From assembly GCF_036345175.1 (NCBI RefSeq), contig NZ_CP107780.1:10292001-10356000 (forward strand): a DNA stretch of 64,000 nucleotides. The letters are read 5' to 3'. The position numbers and the translations under genes were made by a program. The notes under the pieces were generated by a model. It was not told the DNA's origin. It saw only the letters and a list, made by a program, of their open reading frames with translations, and ran no database searches. This DNA comes from Streptomyces sp. NBC_00576. Its GTDB lineage: Bacteria > Actinomycetota > Actinomycetes > Streptomycetales > Streptomycetaceae. This document shows, piece by piece, positions 49,924 through 58,194 of the stretch; position 1 is the stretch's first letter; the number at the start of each line of letters is the position of its first letter.

Positions 49924-50937
49924 TCAGTCGTTGTCGGGCACCATGGAGACCACGACCTTGCCGGCCTTGGTGCGGCCCTGCTCGACGTGCGCCATCGCCT
50001 CGAGTGTCTGGTCGAACGGGAAGGTGCTGTCGATGACCGGGCGGAGTTTCCCGCTGTCGTAGAGGGCACCGAGTTTGCGCAGCTGGGAGCCGTTGGCCTG
50101 CATGAAGAAGAACTGGTAGCGCACGCCCAGCGCCTTGGCCTGCTTACGGATCTTGCGGCTGAGGGTGTTCATGACCAGGCCCATGAACGAGGGGGCGCCG
50201 AGCTGCTTGGCGAACCCGGCGTCGGGCGGGCCGACGACACTGATGGCCAGGCCGCCGGGCTTCAGCACTGTCAGGGACTTCTCGAGGTTCGCCCCGCCCA
50301 GGGAGTCCAGCACCAGGTCGTAGCCGGACAGCACCTTTGAGAAGTCCTCCTTGGTGTAGTCGACTACGACGTCGGCGCCGAGGCTCCTGACCAGCTTCTC
50401 GGTCTTGGTGTCCGTGGTCGTCGCCACTGTGGCGCCGAGGTGTTTGGCGAGCTGGATGACCGTCGAGCCGAGGCCACCGGCACCGGCGTGGATGAGCACC
50501 TTCTGGCCCGGCTGCACATGGGCACGGTCGACAAGGATCTGCCAGGCGGCCAGGGCCACCAGCGGCACCGCAGCTGCCTCCTGGAGGGTGAGTGAGGCGG
50601 GCTTGGGTGCGACGTCGTCCACGTCGATCGCGATGTACTCCGCGAAGCCTCCCACCCGCAGGTCGCGCGGACGGGCGTAGACCTCGTCGCCGACTTCGAG
50701 GCCGTGTACGGCGGAGCCGACCCGGGTCACGACGCCGGCCACGTCGTGGCCGAGCACGAACGGACGCTTGTACTTCAGGAGCTGCTTGAACTCCCCGTTG
50801 CGGACCATTTTGTCCAGCGGGTTGATGCTGGCGGCGCTCACTCTGACCAGGACGTCACGGTCCCCGACGGTGGGCTCGGGTACCTCTGCGGCGCGCGCGC
50901 CGTCCTTGCCGTACTTCTCGACGATGAATGCCTTCAT
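49924..50937 (-). CDS. Quinone oxidoreductase-like MDR (paralog of 37289)
   Basis: A 337-residue NADP-dependent reductase with MKAFIVEKYGKDGARAAEVP, SAASINPLDKMVRNGEFKQL and GHDVAGVVTRVGSAV. The Rossmann motif is HAGAGGLGSTVIQLAKHLGA near residue 150-170. It matches the gene at 37289 over its full length. The ATG at 50937 follows AGAAGGGC. It diverges from an HxlR regulator with a clear palindrome between them, so it is presumably induced by quinones or similar compounds through that regulator. Confidence 0.9.
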   Translation of the reverse strand: MKAFIVEKYGKDGARAAEVPEPTVGDRDVLVRVSAASINPLDKMVRNGEFKQLLKYKRPFVLGHDVAGVVTRVGSAVHGLEVGDEVYARPRDLRVGGFAEYIAIDVDDVAPKPASLTLQEAAAVPLVALAAWQILVDRAHVQPGQKVLIHAGAGGLGSTVIQLAKHLGATVATTTDTKTEKLVRSLGADVVVDYTKEDFSKVLSGYDLVLDSLGGANLEKSLTVLKPGGLAISVVGPPDAGFAKQLGAPSFMGLVMNTLSRKIRKQAKALGVRYQFFFMQANGSQLRKLGALYDSGKLRPVIDSTFPFDQTLEAMAHVEQGRTKAGKVVVSMVPDND

Positions 50938-50987
50938 GTCGGCTGCCCTTCTCGCGTGCGACCGGGTTGATGTGCTGGTCACGAAGC

Positions 50988-51010
50988 TACTTTCTGAGTA
51001 TAGGAAAGTA
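50988..51010. promoter_or_regulatory. Putative HxlR operator
   Basis: TACTTTC and GAAAGTA are perfect seven-base arms around TGAGTATAG, placed between the divergent oxidoreductase and HxlR genes. This size suits a winged-helix dimer. Confidence 0.65.
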
Positions 51011-51037
51011 AACTTAGGTGAGGTTACAATCACTCCC

Positions 51038-51547
51038 ATGGATGCGAGGACCGAAGCTCTTCAGGACATCGGCATGGACCCCCGTCTCGACCGGGACATG
51101 TCGAACTGCTCGATCGCCCGGACCCTTGAGGTCGTGGGCGAGAAGTGGACGATCCTGATCCTGCGCGAGGTCTGGTACGGCTCATCCCGCTTCAACGACT
51201 TCGAACGCGTCCTCGGCTGTCCTCGCAACCTTCTCGCGGCACGGCTTCGGATGCTCGTCGAGGAAGGGATCCTGGCCACCGAGACCTACAAGGAACCGGG
51301 CTCGCGGAGCCGGCCGAAGTACGTGATCACGCCCAAGGGCGTGGATCTGGTCCCGGCTGTGATGGGGCTTTTGCGGTGGGGTGACCGCTACCGCGCCGAT
51401 CCGGAAGGCCCGGCCGTACTGACCCGGCACCGCGGTTGCGGCGCGCACGTCGACGCGGAGATCCGCTGCGAACAGGGGCACGCCGTGCGCGCGGAGGACA
51501 TAGAGAGCGTCCCTGGCCCCGCCTTTCGTATGAGGTCCGCCGAGTGA
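51038..51547 (+). CDS. HxlR-family regulator
   Basis: A 169-residue regulator. The core NCSIARTLEVVGEKWTILIL, the wing RFNDFERVLGCPRNLLAARL and PGSRSRPKYVITPKGVDLVP are typical, and the single N-terminal Cys of NCS may act as a redox switch as in QorR. The C-terminus has an extra zinc-ribbon-like ending (HRGCGAHVDAEIRCEQGH). The ATG at 51038 is the first in frame after the operator; an ATG at 51074 is an alternative. It is the likely repressor of the quinone oxidoreductase at 49924. Confidence 0.9.
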   Translation: MDARTEALQDIGMDPRLDRDMSNCSIARTLEVVGEKWTILILREVWYGSSRFNDFERVLGCPRNLLAARLRMLVEEGILATETYKEPGSRSRPKYVITPKGVDLVPAVMGLLRWGDRYRADPEGPAVLTRHRGCGAHVDAEIRCEQGHAVRAEDIESVPGPAFRMRSAE

Positions 51548-51559
51548 GCTGAGCACGGC

Positions 51560-51865
51560 CGCGCGGGTGCTCTGCGTGCGAGGCTCGACGACTACCGGGC
51601 CATGGACGAGGACGTGGCTCTCGATGACATCGACGCCGCCGAGGGTCGCCGTCTCACCATGCCGGTGCTGGCGCTGTGGGGTTCCGCAGGGCTGCCTGCC
51701 CGCCTGCCCACGCTGGAGATCTGGCAGGCCTACGCGAACGACGTCACCGTTGCCGAGATCCCGGAGTGCGGTCACTTCATCCCGGATGAGCAGCCAGAGG
51801 CGCTACTGGCGCATCTGCGGCCGTTCCTGGCAGGCAAAGCCAACCAGGTGAGCACCCCACGGTGA
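51560..51865 (+). pseudogene. Alpha/beta hydrolase, C-terminal fragment
   Basis: About 95 codons of the C-terminal part of a haloacetate-dehalogenase-like hydrolase: RLDDYRAMDEDVALDDIDAA and VLALWGSAGLPARLPTLEIW. The catalytic His is in IPECGHFIPDEQPEALLAHL. The N-terminal two thirds with the nucleophile are missing. It could be expressed from the ATG at 51602 but would be inactive. Confidence 0.8.
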
Positions 51866-52032
51866 CGGAAGTGGCGCCCTTCATCAGTCGGTCGAGCGCC
51901 GGCCCTGGGCGCGCTGTTCGAGGGTCTCGACCAGGGTGTGCTGACCGACCGCACGGCGACCGAACCCGGAAGGCAGGACAGACCGGGGGGCGGCCCCGCC
52001 GAAACCGGCTGGGCCGCGCCCTCTGTACGGGC
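51866..52032. other. Intergenic, nothing recognised
   Basis: Convergent gap between a hydrolase fragment and the DHA2 transporter. No terminator-like stem stands out. Confidence 0.4.
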
Positions 52033-53484
52033 TCAGGTCGCGACCGGGACCCCGGCCGTCGGATCTTCGGCGGCAAGTCCGGCAGCCGGGCCGTCGGCCT
52101 TGCGCTGCCAGGGCATCAGCAAGGCCAGGGCAGCGGCCAGGGCCACCGCACCCGCCCCGACCCAGAGGGCAGGGACCAGCCCGTCCACGAACATAGAGGC
52201 GGATCCGTAGCCGCCCTGGGCGGAGAAGACCGCGGCCAGCGACGCGACGCCGATGGCGCCGCCGACCTCACGGATCGCGTTGTTGGCGCCGGAGGCGATG
52301 CCCTGTTCCTCGGGGCGGACGGTGCTCATGACGAGGTTGGCGCTGGGCGCGAAGAACATGCCCATGCCGATTCCGCAGACGATCAGAGCGGGCAGCAGGT
52401 GCGTGTACGACACCTGCGGCTCGACGGCCAGCGCCCAGAGCCCGAGGCCCACCGCGTTCAGGGCCATGCCCACCGTGACGACAGGAGCGCCGCCGATGCG
52501 GTCGGACAGTGCTCCGGCCAGTGGTCCGGCGATCATGGGCATGGCGGTCCAGGGCAGCATCCGCACGCCGGCCTCCATGGGTGAGTAGCCGCCCACGGTC
52601 TGGAGGTACTGGCTGAGCAGGAAGATCGACCCGAACATGCCCAGCAACATCAGCAGGCTGGCGGCGTTGATGGCGCTGAAGGAGCGGTGGCGGAACAGGC
52701 GCATCGGCAGCATCGGGTGCTTGGCGCGCAGTTCGTACAGGACGAAGCCGACGAGCAGGGCGGTACCGGCGAAGAAGCCGCCCAGCACCGTGGTGCTGCT
52801 CCAGCCGTCGGCGTTGCCGCGCACCAGGGAGTAGACGATGCCGAACAGGCCGCCGCTGGCCAGGACTGTTCCGACGAGGTCGAGGCTTGGGTTCGGGCCG
52901 TGGCTCTCGTCCAGCCGCAGCAGGGCGAGCGGGATCAGCGCCATGCCGAGCGGGACGTTGACCCAGAAGATCCACTGCCAGGAGAGATGCTCGGTGAGCG
53001 TGCCGCCGATGAGGGGTCCGGTGGCGACGGCTATGCCGCTGGCCGCGCCCCAGACACCCAGGGCCGCGCCGCGCCGTTCGGCGGGGACGGCGGCCGCCAG
53101 CAGGGTGAGCGTCAGGGGCGTCACGATCGCGGCTCCGACGCCCTGCGCCGCACGGGCGGCGATCAGTTCACCCATTCCCGGTGCGAGTGCGGCCGCGGCG
53201 GAGGCGGCCGTGAAGATGCCGAGCCCGATGGCGAACAGTCTCCGGCGGCCGAAGCGGTCGCCGAGGGAGGCGCCGAACATGAGCAGGACCGCGAAGGTGA
53301 GTGTGTAGGCGCTCACCGTCCATTCGAGGTCTTCGAGCCCGCCACCGAGGTCCTCGCGGATGGAGGGGAGGGCGGTGGTGACGATCAGGTTGTCGAGCGC
53401 GGTGATGAATCCGGCCATGCTGGTGATGGCCACGGCCCAGAAGGCGCTGCCGCCCCGAGCCGGTTGCTTGCGTTGCTGTTTCAT
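52033..53484 (-). CDS. DHA2-family (14-helix) MFS drug exporter
   Basis: A 483-residue major facilitator with 14 helices, family DHA2 (EmrB/QacA type). It starts with FWAVAITSMAGFITALDNLI containing the DNLIVTTALPSI motif D1. Motif A is GASLGDRFGRRRLF between helices 2 and 3, and motif C (GPLIGGTL) is in helix 5. The final helices are WVGAGAVALAAALALLMPWQ. It lies beside an SDR gene on the same strand, probably exporting or protecting against a toxic compound. The substrate is not predictable. Confidence 0.92.
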   Translation of the reverse strand: MKQQRKQPARGGSAFWAVAITSMAGFITALDNLIVTTALPSIREDLGGGLEDLEWTVSAYTLTFAVLLMFGASLGDRFGRRRLFAIGLGIFTAASAAAALAPGMGELIAARAAQGVGAAIVTPLTLTLLAAAVPAERRGAALGVWGAASGIAVATGPLIGGTLTEHLSWQWIFWVNVPLGMALIPLALLRLDESHGPNPSLDLVGTVLASGGLFGIVYSLVRGNADGWSSTTVLGGFFAGTALLVGFVLYELRAKHPMLPMRLFRHRSFSAINAASLLMLLGMFGSIFLLSQYLQTVGGYSPMEAGVRMLPWTAMPMIAGPLAGALSDRIGGAPVVTVGMALNAVGLGLWALAVEPQVSYTHLLPALIVCGIGMGMFFAPSANLVMSTVRPEEQGIASGANNAIREVGGAIGVASLAAVFSAQGGYGSASMFVDGLVPALWVGAGAVALAAALALLMPWQRKADGPAAGLAAEDPTAGVPVAT

Positions 53485-53610
53485 GGTGCTCCCTGCGCAG
53501 ACGTACTGGGCGACGGATCAATGGACGTGGATGCCGCGGGCGACGGCATGGCGTGCGGCAGCGAGCACCGGCATCGACTCGGCTCGGTGCGGATTCTCGG
53601 GCGGCTGTCC

Positions 53611-54309
53611 TTAGGGGAGCTGCGGGTAGAGCACGGAGACGCCTCCGGCCAGTGCGGCCTGGGCCTGGCGGGCGGCGTCGTCCGCGAGGATCTCGTAGGC
53701 GCCGGCGGCGATGCCGTCGATGGCGATCCGGGCGATGTCGGCGGGGTCGGACTTGGCCGAGGTGACGGCCCGGACCATATCGGTGTCCATGTAGCCGACG
53801 TGCAGGCCGGCCACTCGAATGCCTCGGTCGGCGAGCTGCACGCGCAGGGCGTTGGTGAGCGACCACTCCGCGGACTTGGCGGCGCAGTAGGCACCGAACT
53901 CCGGGAAGCTGACCCAGGACAGGCCGGACAGGATGTTCAGGATCGCGCCGCCGCCGTTGGCCGCGATCTGGGGTGCGAAGGCGCGGGTCACCGACAGGGT
54001 GCCGAGGAAGTGGGTGTCCATCTCCAGGCGGATGTCGTCCAGGTCGGCGGTGAGCAGGTCCGCGCCGGTGGACGACCCCGCGTTGTTGACCAGGACAGTC
54101 ACATCGCCGGTGGCCTTGGCGGCGGCCGCCACGGAGGCGGGGTCGGTGATGTCGAGCGCGATCGGCTTGGCGCCGGGCAGGTCGACCTGGTCGGGGTTGC
54201 GGGCGCCGGCGTAGACGGTGGCGCCGCGGCTCAGCAGTTCGGCGGCGAGGGCCCGGCCGAAGCCTCGATTGGCTCCGGTGACAAGGGCGGTGCTGGCAGA
54301 GAGGTCCAT
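53611..54309 (-). CDS. Short-chain dehydrogenase/reductase (SDR)
   Basis: A 232-residue SDR. The cofactor motif is TGANRGFG at residues 10-17, NNAG is in TVLVNNAGSSTGAD near 78, and Ser is in NILSGLSW. The YxxxK is YCAAK near 145-149, with C-terminal NADP-binding differences. The ATG at 54309 is used; a longer frame upstream has no signal. It lies 126 bases before the DHA2 exporter and may be co-transcribed. The AT-rich 28-base element at 54333 lies just upstream of its start. Confidence 0.88.
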   Translation of the reverse strand: MDLSASTALVTGANRGFGRALAAELLSRGATVYAGARNPDQVDLPGAKPIALDITDPASVAAAAKATGDVTVLVNNAGSSTGADLLTADLDDIRLEMDTHFLGTLSVTRAFAPQIAANGGGAILNILSGLSWVSFPEFGAYCAAKSAEWSLTNALRVQLADRGIRVAGLHVGYMDTDMVRAVTSAKSDPADIARIAIDGIAAGAYEILADDAARQAQAALAGGVSVLYPQLP

Positions 54310-54332
54310 GGAGGGTCCCGGTGAGATAGGCC

Positions 54333-54360
54333 ATTGAAGTATGGTCGTAATTTTAAGTGG
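54333..54360 (-). promoter_or_regulatory. Conserved 28-bp element shared with 38490
   Basis: ATTGAAGTATG followed by GTCGTAATTTTAAGTGG matches the element at 38490 and lies 24 bases upstream of the SDR start, in the position of a promoter or operator. Confidence 0.6.
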
Positions 54361-54443
54361 GTCGAGTCCGTGAGCGCAAGCGCTCAGCGTGGAAAGTGCG
54401 TCCCCGTTCCTGGTGGGCCGACCGTGCCCACGAGCGCGAAAGA

Positions 54444-54467
54444 GGCCTGCCGTACGCACGGCAGGCC
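54444..54467 (+). terminator. Stem-loop
   Basis: GGCCTGCCGT and ACGGCAGGCC form a perfect ten-base-pair stem with an ACGC loop, just after the stop of the minus-strand oxidoreductase remnant. Confidence 0.65.
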
Positions 54468-54494
54468 CCTGTCACGGTCCGGGCGAAGGTGGGC

Positions 54495-54920
54495 TCAGAG
54501 CTTGACGATCATCTTTCCGATGTTCTCGCCGCGCATCATCGCGAAGAAGGCGTCCAGGGTGTTGTCGAGGCCCTCCCGCACCGTCTCGCGGTAGCGGAGC
54601 TTGCCCTCGGCGAGCCAGCCGCCGACCTCGCGGACGAAGTCCGGCTGGATGTCCAGTTCCTCGCTGAACATGAACGACAGGATGTCCGAACGCGTCACCA
54701 ATAGGTTCCGCAGGTTGCGCGGCCCCACGACCTTCTCGTCGTTGTGCTGGGAGACCATCCCGCACGGGACGACGCGAGCGTGCAGCTTGAGTGCGCCGAT
54801 CGCCGCCTGCAGGTGATCGCCCCCGACGTTGCCGAAGAAGACGTCGATGCCGTTCTTGTTGTTGACGCCGCGTCGTAGCCGTACTCCTCGACCAGCAGTT
54901 TGAGGCTCGTCCCGTCAGGT
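54495..54920 (-). pseudogene. CurA-like NADP-dependent oxidoreductase, 5'-truncated and frameshifted
   Basis: The C-terminal part of a zinc-free NADP-dependent reductase of the CurA/YncB type: LVEEYGYDAA, then after a lost base VNNKNGIDVFFGNVGGDHLQ, ALKLHARVVPCGMVSQHND and the end GENIGKMIVKL. The N-terminal domain and the first Rossmann motif are missing. The last 87 codons are an open frame from a GTG at 54758. Confidence 0.75.
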
Positions 54921-55144
54921 ATGGGTGAGGGACAGCGACAGCAGGCCGGTGTTGTCGGCGGAGGTGTTCAACGGCCGGCTGTTGTCGCTTTGTTGACCGT
55001 CCAGCGGGACGGCGACACAGGTATGCGGCTGTTGTCGGCCGGCTCGGCCGCTTGCTGAAGCGCTCATTCGTTATTTACGGAACGCAAGACATCACGCACA
55101 CCGGTCGCCGCTGTACCTGCTGGGTCTCACGACTGGACGAACCT
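54921..55144. other. Intergenic with repeated CTGTTGTCG
   Basis: No gene. CTGTTGTCG appears twice (near 54972 and 55030) with related GTGTTGTCGG at 54947. It may be the edge of an unidentified mobile element that truncated the CurA-like gene. Confidence 0.35.
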
Positions 55145-55654
55145 ATGCTGGCTGCCATGAGGCGGACATCCTTTGCGCAGTGGCCCTGCTCGATCGCGCG
55201 GACCATGGATCTGCTCGGTGACTGGTGGACGCCCTTGGTGCTGCGTGAGGCGTTCTACGGGATCCGGCGGTTCGACGCGTTCCAGGACTCGCTGGGGATC
55301 GCCCGCAACACGCTGACGGACCGGCTGCGGCGACTGGTGGAGGAAGGGCTGCTGGAGAAGCGGCCGTACCAGACGGAGCCGGTTCGGTACGACTACGTGC
55401 TCACCGACATGGGGCGCGACTTCTACGGCGTGCTGCTGGTGATGAACCGGTGGGGAGACCGCTGGCTGGCCGGTGAGGCGGGTCCGCCGGTGGCCATGCA
55501 CCACGATGTGTGCGGCCAGGAGACCCATGCCGAGGTGGTGTGTGCCGCCTGCGGCGAGCCGATGACCGCGGACAACACGCGTGCCAGGATCGGCCCCGGC
55601 TATCCACCGCAGCTGGCCGAGCGGCCGGATGTGCGGGAGCGTTTCGCGGGCTGA
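55145..55654 (+). CDS. HxlR-family regulator
   Basis: A 169-residue winged helix-turn-helix regulator: PCSIARTMDLLGDWWTPLVL, RRFDAFQDSLGIARNTLTDR and LVEEGLLEKRPYQTEPVRYD. It has the Cys of PCS, and a C-terminal extension with four cysteines (HHDVCGQETHAEVVCAACGE), a likely zinc-ribbon. The ATG at 55145 is chosen; 55157 is also possible. Its position before the SRPBCC-LLM pair suggests it controls them. Confidence 0.9.
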   Translation: MLAAMRRTSFAQWPCSIARTMDLLGDWWTPLVLREAFYGIRRFDAFQDSLGIARNTLTDRLRRLVEEGLLEKRPYQTEPVRYDYVLTDMGRDFYGVLLVMNRWGDRWLAGEAGPPVAMHHDVCGQETHAEVVCAACGEPMTADNTRARIGPGYPPQLAERPDVRERFAG

Positions 55655-55768
55655 CCCAAGAGGTCTGTGGCGGCTGCGCTCTCCCTTGACAAGTAAGTCT
55701 ATCTACGCAACTTTACTGCTCAGTGCCCGGATGAGGGTTATCGCTACAGGCAGGGAGGCCGCAGGATC

Positions 55769-56302
55769 ATGGAGTGGACGGGCGCGTGCTACGCGGACAA
55801 GCCGTCGGTTGAGGTCCATACCTGGATTGCCGCCCCGCCGGCACGGGTCTGGGCCCTGGTCGCCGACATCGAGCTGATGCCGCGCTGGAGCTCCGAGTTG
55901 CAGTCGGTCGAGTGGCTGGACGGCGGGAGTGACCCTGCTCCGGGAGCCCGCTTCATCGGCCGGAGCAAGCATGAGGCGTTCGGGGAGTGGGCCACCACGT
56001 CCCACATCGTCGAGTACGAGCCGTCACGGACGCTCGCCTGGGCGGTCGAGGATCCGCAGCACCCGTCGGCGATCTGGCGGTTCACGTTGGCGCCGCAGGA
56101 CGGCGGCACTCTGCTCAGGCAGTGGATGCAGATGGGGCCGGGCCGCTCGGGCCTGTCCTTCGCCATCGATCGCATGCCGGAGAAGGAGCAGAAGATCGTC
56201 TTCGTACGTATGCGGGAGTTCGAGGCCAACATGACGATCACCCTCGAAGAGATCAAGAAGGTGGCCGAAGGTGCCGGGGCCTCGGGCGAGGCGAGCCTCT
56301 GA
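55769..56302 (+). CDS. SRPBCC-family (polyketide cyclase-like) protein
   Basis: A 177-residue helix-grip protein. Signatures are TWIAAPPARVWALVADIELM, RWSSELQSVEWLDGG and ARFIGRSKHEAFGEW followed by SHIVEYEPSRTLAWAV. The fold binds a hydrophobic ligand; enzymatic and non-enzymatic members exist. Its stop overlaps the LLM oxidoreductase start as TGATG, so the two are translated together and may act on the same substrate. Confidence 0.85.
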   Translation: MEWTGACYADKPSVEVHTWIAAPPARVWALVADIELMPRWSSELQSVEWLDGGSDPAPGARFIGRSKHEAFGEWATTSHIVEYEPSRTLAWAVEDPQHPSAIWRFTLAPQDGGTLLRQWMQMGPGRSGLSFAIDRMPEKEQKIVFVRMREFEANMTITLEEIKKVAEGAGASGEASL

Positions 56303-57360
56303 TGCGCACCTCGACCACGATCGAAGCCTCCGGAGCCGACTGGCGGGAGATCGTCGACTACGTCACCGAGGCGGAGAAAATCGGTCTGGACATCTGCTGG
56401 GTGGCGGAGGCGTGGGGTTCCGAGGCGCCCTCGCCGTTGGGCTATCTCGCCGCGAAGACCGAGCGCATGCTTCTCGGATCCGGGATCATCCAGCTCGGTA
56501 CCCGCACGCCGATGGCCATCGCCCGCGCCGCGATCACTTTGTCGCAGATTTCCCAGGGGCGCTTCCTGCTCGGACTGGGCCCTTCCGGACCGCAGGTGAT
56601 CGAAGGACTCCATGGCGTGCCCTTCGCCCGGCCGCTGTCACGAATGCGCGAGACCGTCGAGATCGTGCGCCAGGCCGCCTCGGGCGAGAAGATCTCCTAT
56701 TCCGGGCGGGAGTTCCGGATTCCGCTGCCCGGCGAGGCGAAGCCCATGCGTCTGTCGATGCGCGCCGAGTTCGACATCCCCGTCTACCTGGCGACCCTTT
56801 CGCCGAAGATGCTGCACCTGACCGGTGAGATCGCCGACGGCTGGCTGGGCACCAGTTTCGTGCCCGAGGGCGCCAAGGAGGCGTACTTCGACCACCTGGA
56901 CCAGGGCCTGGCCGCCGCCGGTCGCACCCGCGCCGAGCTCGACATCTGTCAGGGCGCCGAAGTCGCCTTCGCGGACGACGAGGACGCACTGCGCGCGATG
57001 GTGGCCGGACGCAGGAAGGAACTGGCCTTCAGCCTCGGTGGCATGGGTTCCACGACCACGAACTTCTACAACAACGCCTACAGTCGCCAGGGTTGGGCCG
57101 AGGTGGCGGCCGAGGTCCGGACCCGCTGGCAGGCCGGTGACCGAGATGGCGCGGCCGACCTGGTCACCGACGAGATGGTCCTCGGGACCACGCTGATCGG
57201 CACCGAGGACATGGTGCGCGAGCGGCTGCGCGTGTGGCGTGACGCCGGTGTCGACACCGTTCGCTTCTATCCCGCCGGAGAGTCTCTCGACGCCCGACTC
57301 GCCACCCTGGGCCGGGCCATCGACCTGGTTCGCGACATCGAGGACGAGGCGGCAGAGTAG
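56302..57360 (+). CDS. LLM class (F420-dependent) oxidoreductase
   Basis: A 352-residue TIM-barrel flavin or F420 oxidoreductase. The N-terminal ADWREIVDYVTEAEKIGLDI, LLGSGIIQLGTRTPMAIARA and FLLGLGPSGPQVIEGLHGVP match F420-dependent actinobacterial members. The C-terminal GTEDMVRERLRVWRDAGVDT is standard. The ATG overlaps the preceding stop (TGATG). Reduction of an activated double bond, or hydride transfer from F420H2, is the expected chemistry; the substrate is unknown. Confidence 0.9.
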   Translation: MRTSTTIEASGADWREIVDYVTEAEKIGLDICWVAEAWGSEAPSPLGYLAAKTERMLLGSGIIQLGTRTPMAIARAAITLSQISQGRFLLGLGPSGPQVIEGLHGVPFARPLSRMRETVEIVRQAASGEKISYSGREFRIPLPGEAKPMRLSMRAEFDIPVYLATLSPKMLHLTGEIADGWLGTSFVPEGAKEAYFDHLDQGLAAAGRTRAELDICQGAEVAFADDEDALRAMVAGRRKELAFSLGGMGSTTTNFYNNAYSRQGWAEVAAEVRTRWQAGDRDGAADLVTDEMVLGTTLIGTEDMVRERLRVWRDAGVDTVRFYPAGESLDARLATLGRAIDLVRDIEDEAAE

Positions 57361-57371
57361 CGACAGGCCAT

Positions 57372-57465
57372 GGCCGCCGGGGCGGGCAGCCAACTGCCGA
57401 CGCCGTCCATCAGGCCGCCGGGGCGGGCAGCCAACTGCCGACGCCGTCCATCAGGCCGCCGGGGG
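57372..57465 (+). repeat. 41-bp tandem repeat with internal hairpin
   Basis: Two identical adjacent 41-base units start at 57372 and 57413, followed by 12 bases of a third. Each contains GGCAG-CCAA-CTGCC, a short stem-loop. The repeats lie between the LLM stop and the converging TetR stop. Confidence 0.9.
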
Positions 57466-57469
57466 CAGG

Positions 57470-58108
57470 TCAACCGCGGGCGCTGATGCCATCGGCAGCC
57501 AGGCCCGACATCAGCAGAGTGATCGCATGGAACGTCCTGTTCAGGGCATCCTCCCGATCCGCCGCCGCGGCGATGATCTGGTTGCCCTCGCACAGCCCGG
57601 CCAACAGCAACCGGGCGACAGTGGCGACGGGAACGTCCGGTTGCAGGTCACCGCGTTCGGCCAGCACGGCCAGCAGCCGTTCGATCGGCGGCTGGGCGAC
57701 GGTGTCGTTGATGTGCCGGTACTGATCCCCCAGGACCGAGGGTGCCTGGGCCATCAGCTCACGGTGCAGGGGGTCGTCGATGGTCCGACGCAGGAACGCG
57801 TGCGTGAGGCCGGTCACCGCGGTCATGGCGGGCTGGTCCGGTGTCGCGCGGATCGCCTCGGACGTTGTGTCTCCCAGGACGCCGACCTGCTGAATCAGCT
57901 CCGTGTAGAGCTCGGCGAACATCGCTTTCTTGTCCTGGAAGTGGTGGTAAAAGGTGCCCTTGCTCACCAGCGCCGCCCCGGTGATGGCCTCCACCGACGT
58001 CTTCGCGAACCCGTTGTCCACAAACAGCTTCCGCGCGGCCGCCACCAGGTCCGCCCGGGTCTGCTCCGCATACATCTGTCGTCGGTTTGGCCCTCGCATG
58101 CGCACCAT
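57470..58108 (-). CDS. TetR-family regulator
   Basis: A 212-residue regulator. The helix-turn-helix is VEAITGAALVSKGTFYHHFQ near residues 40-60, preceded by a basic leader. The ligand domain ends with a LCEGNQIIAAAADREDALNR segment. The ATG at 58108 is used. A 29-base inverted repeat (58121-58149) separates it from the divergent saccharopine-dehydrogenase-like gene, a likely common operator. Confidence 0.9.
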   Translation of the reverse strand: MVRMRGPNRRQMYAEQTRADLVAAARKLFVDNGFAKTSVEAITGAALVSKGTFYHHFQDKKAMFAELYTELIQQVGVLGDTTSEAIRATPDQPAMTAVTGLTHAFLRRTIDDPLHRELMAQAPSVLGDQYRHINDTVAQPPIERLLAVLAERGDLQPDVPVATVARLLLAGLCEGNQIIAAAADREDALNRTFHAITLLMSGLAADGISARG

Positions 58109-58120
58109 CGTATATTCGAT

Positions 58121-58149
58121 GACCTGGAGTCAGTGAATGACTCCTGGTC
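58121..58149. promoter_or_regulatory. Putative TetR operator
   Basis: GACCTGGAGTCA and TGACTCCTGGTC pair at 11 of 12 positions around GTGAA. TCGA lies outside both arms. It is centred between the divergent starts. Confidence 0.65.
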
Positions 58150-58194
58150 AGTCGATGGTCGCGTGACAATGCCCTCCGGAAGGCAGGCGGAGCC

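Noticed and set aside
52687..54324. A 545-codon plus-strand frame across the DHA2 exporter and SDR
   Set aside because: Shadow of the two minus-strand genes, whose motifs are unmistakable.
57372..57465. Repeats considered as a CRISPR array
   Set aside because: Units are directly adjacent without spacers, only two copies, and there are no cas genes.
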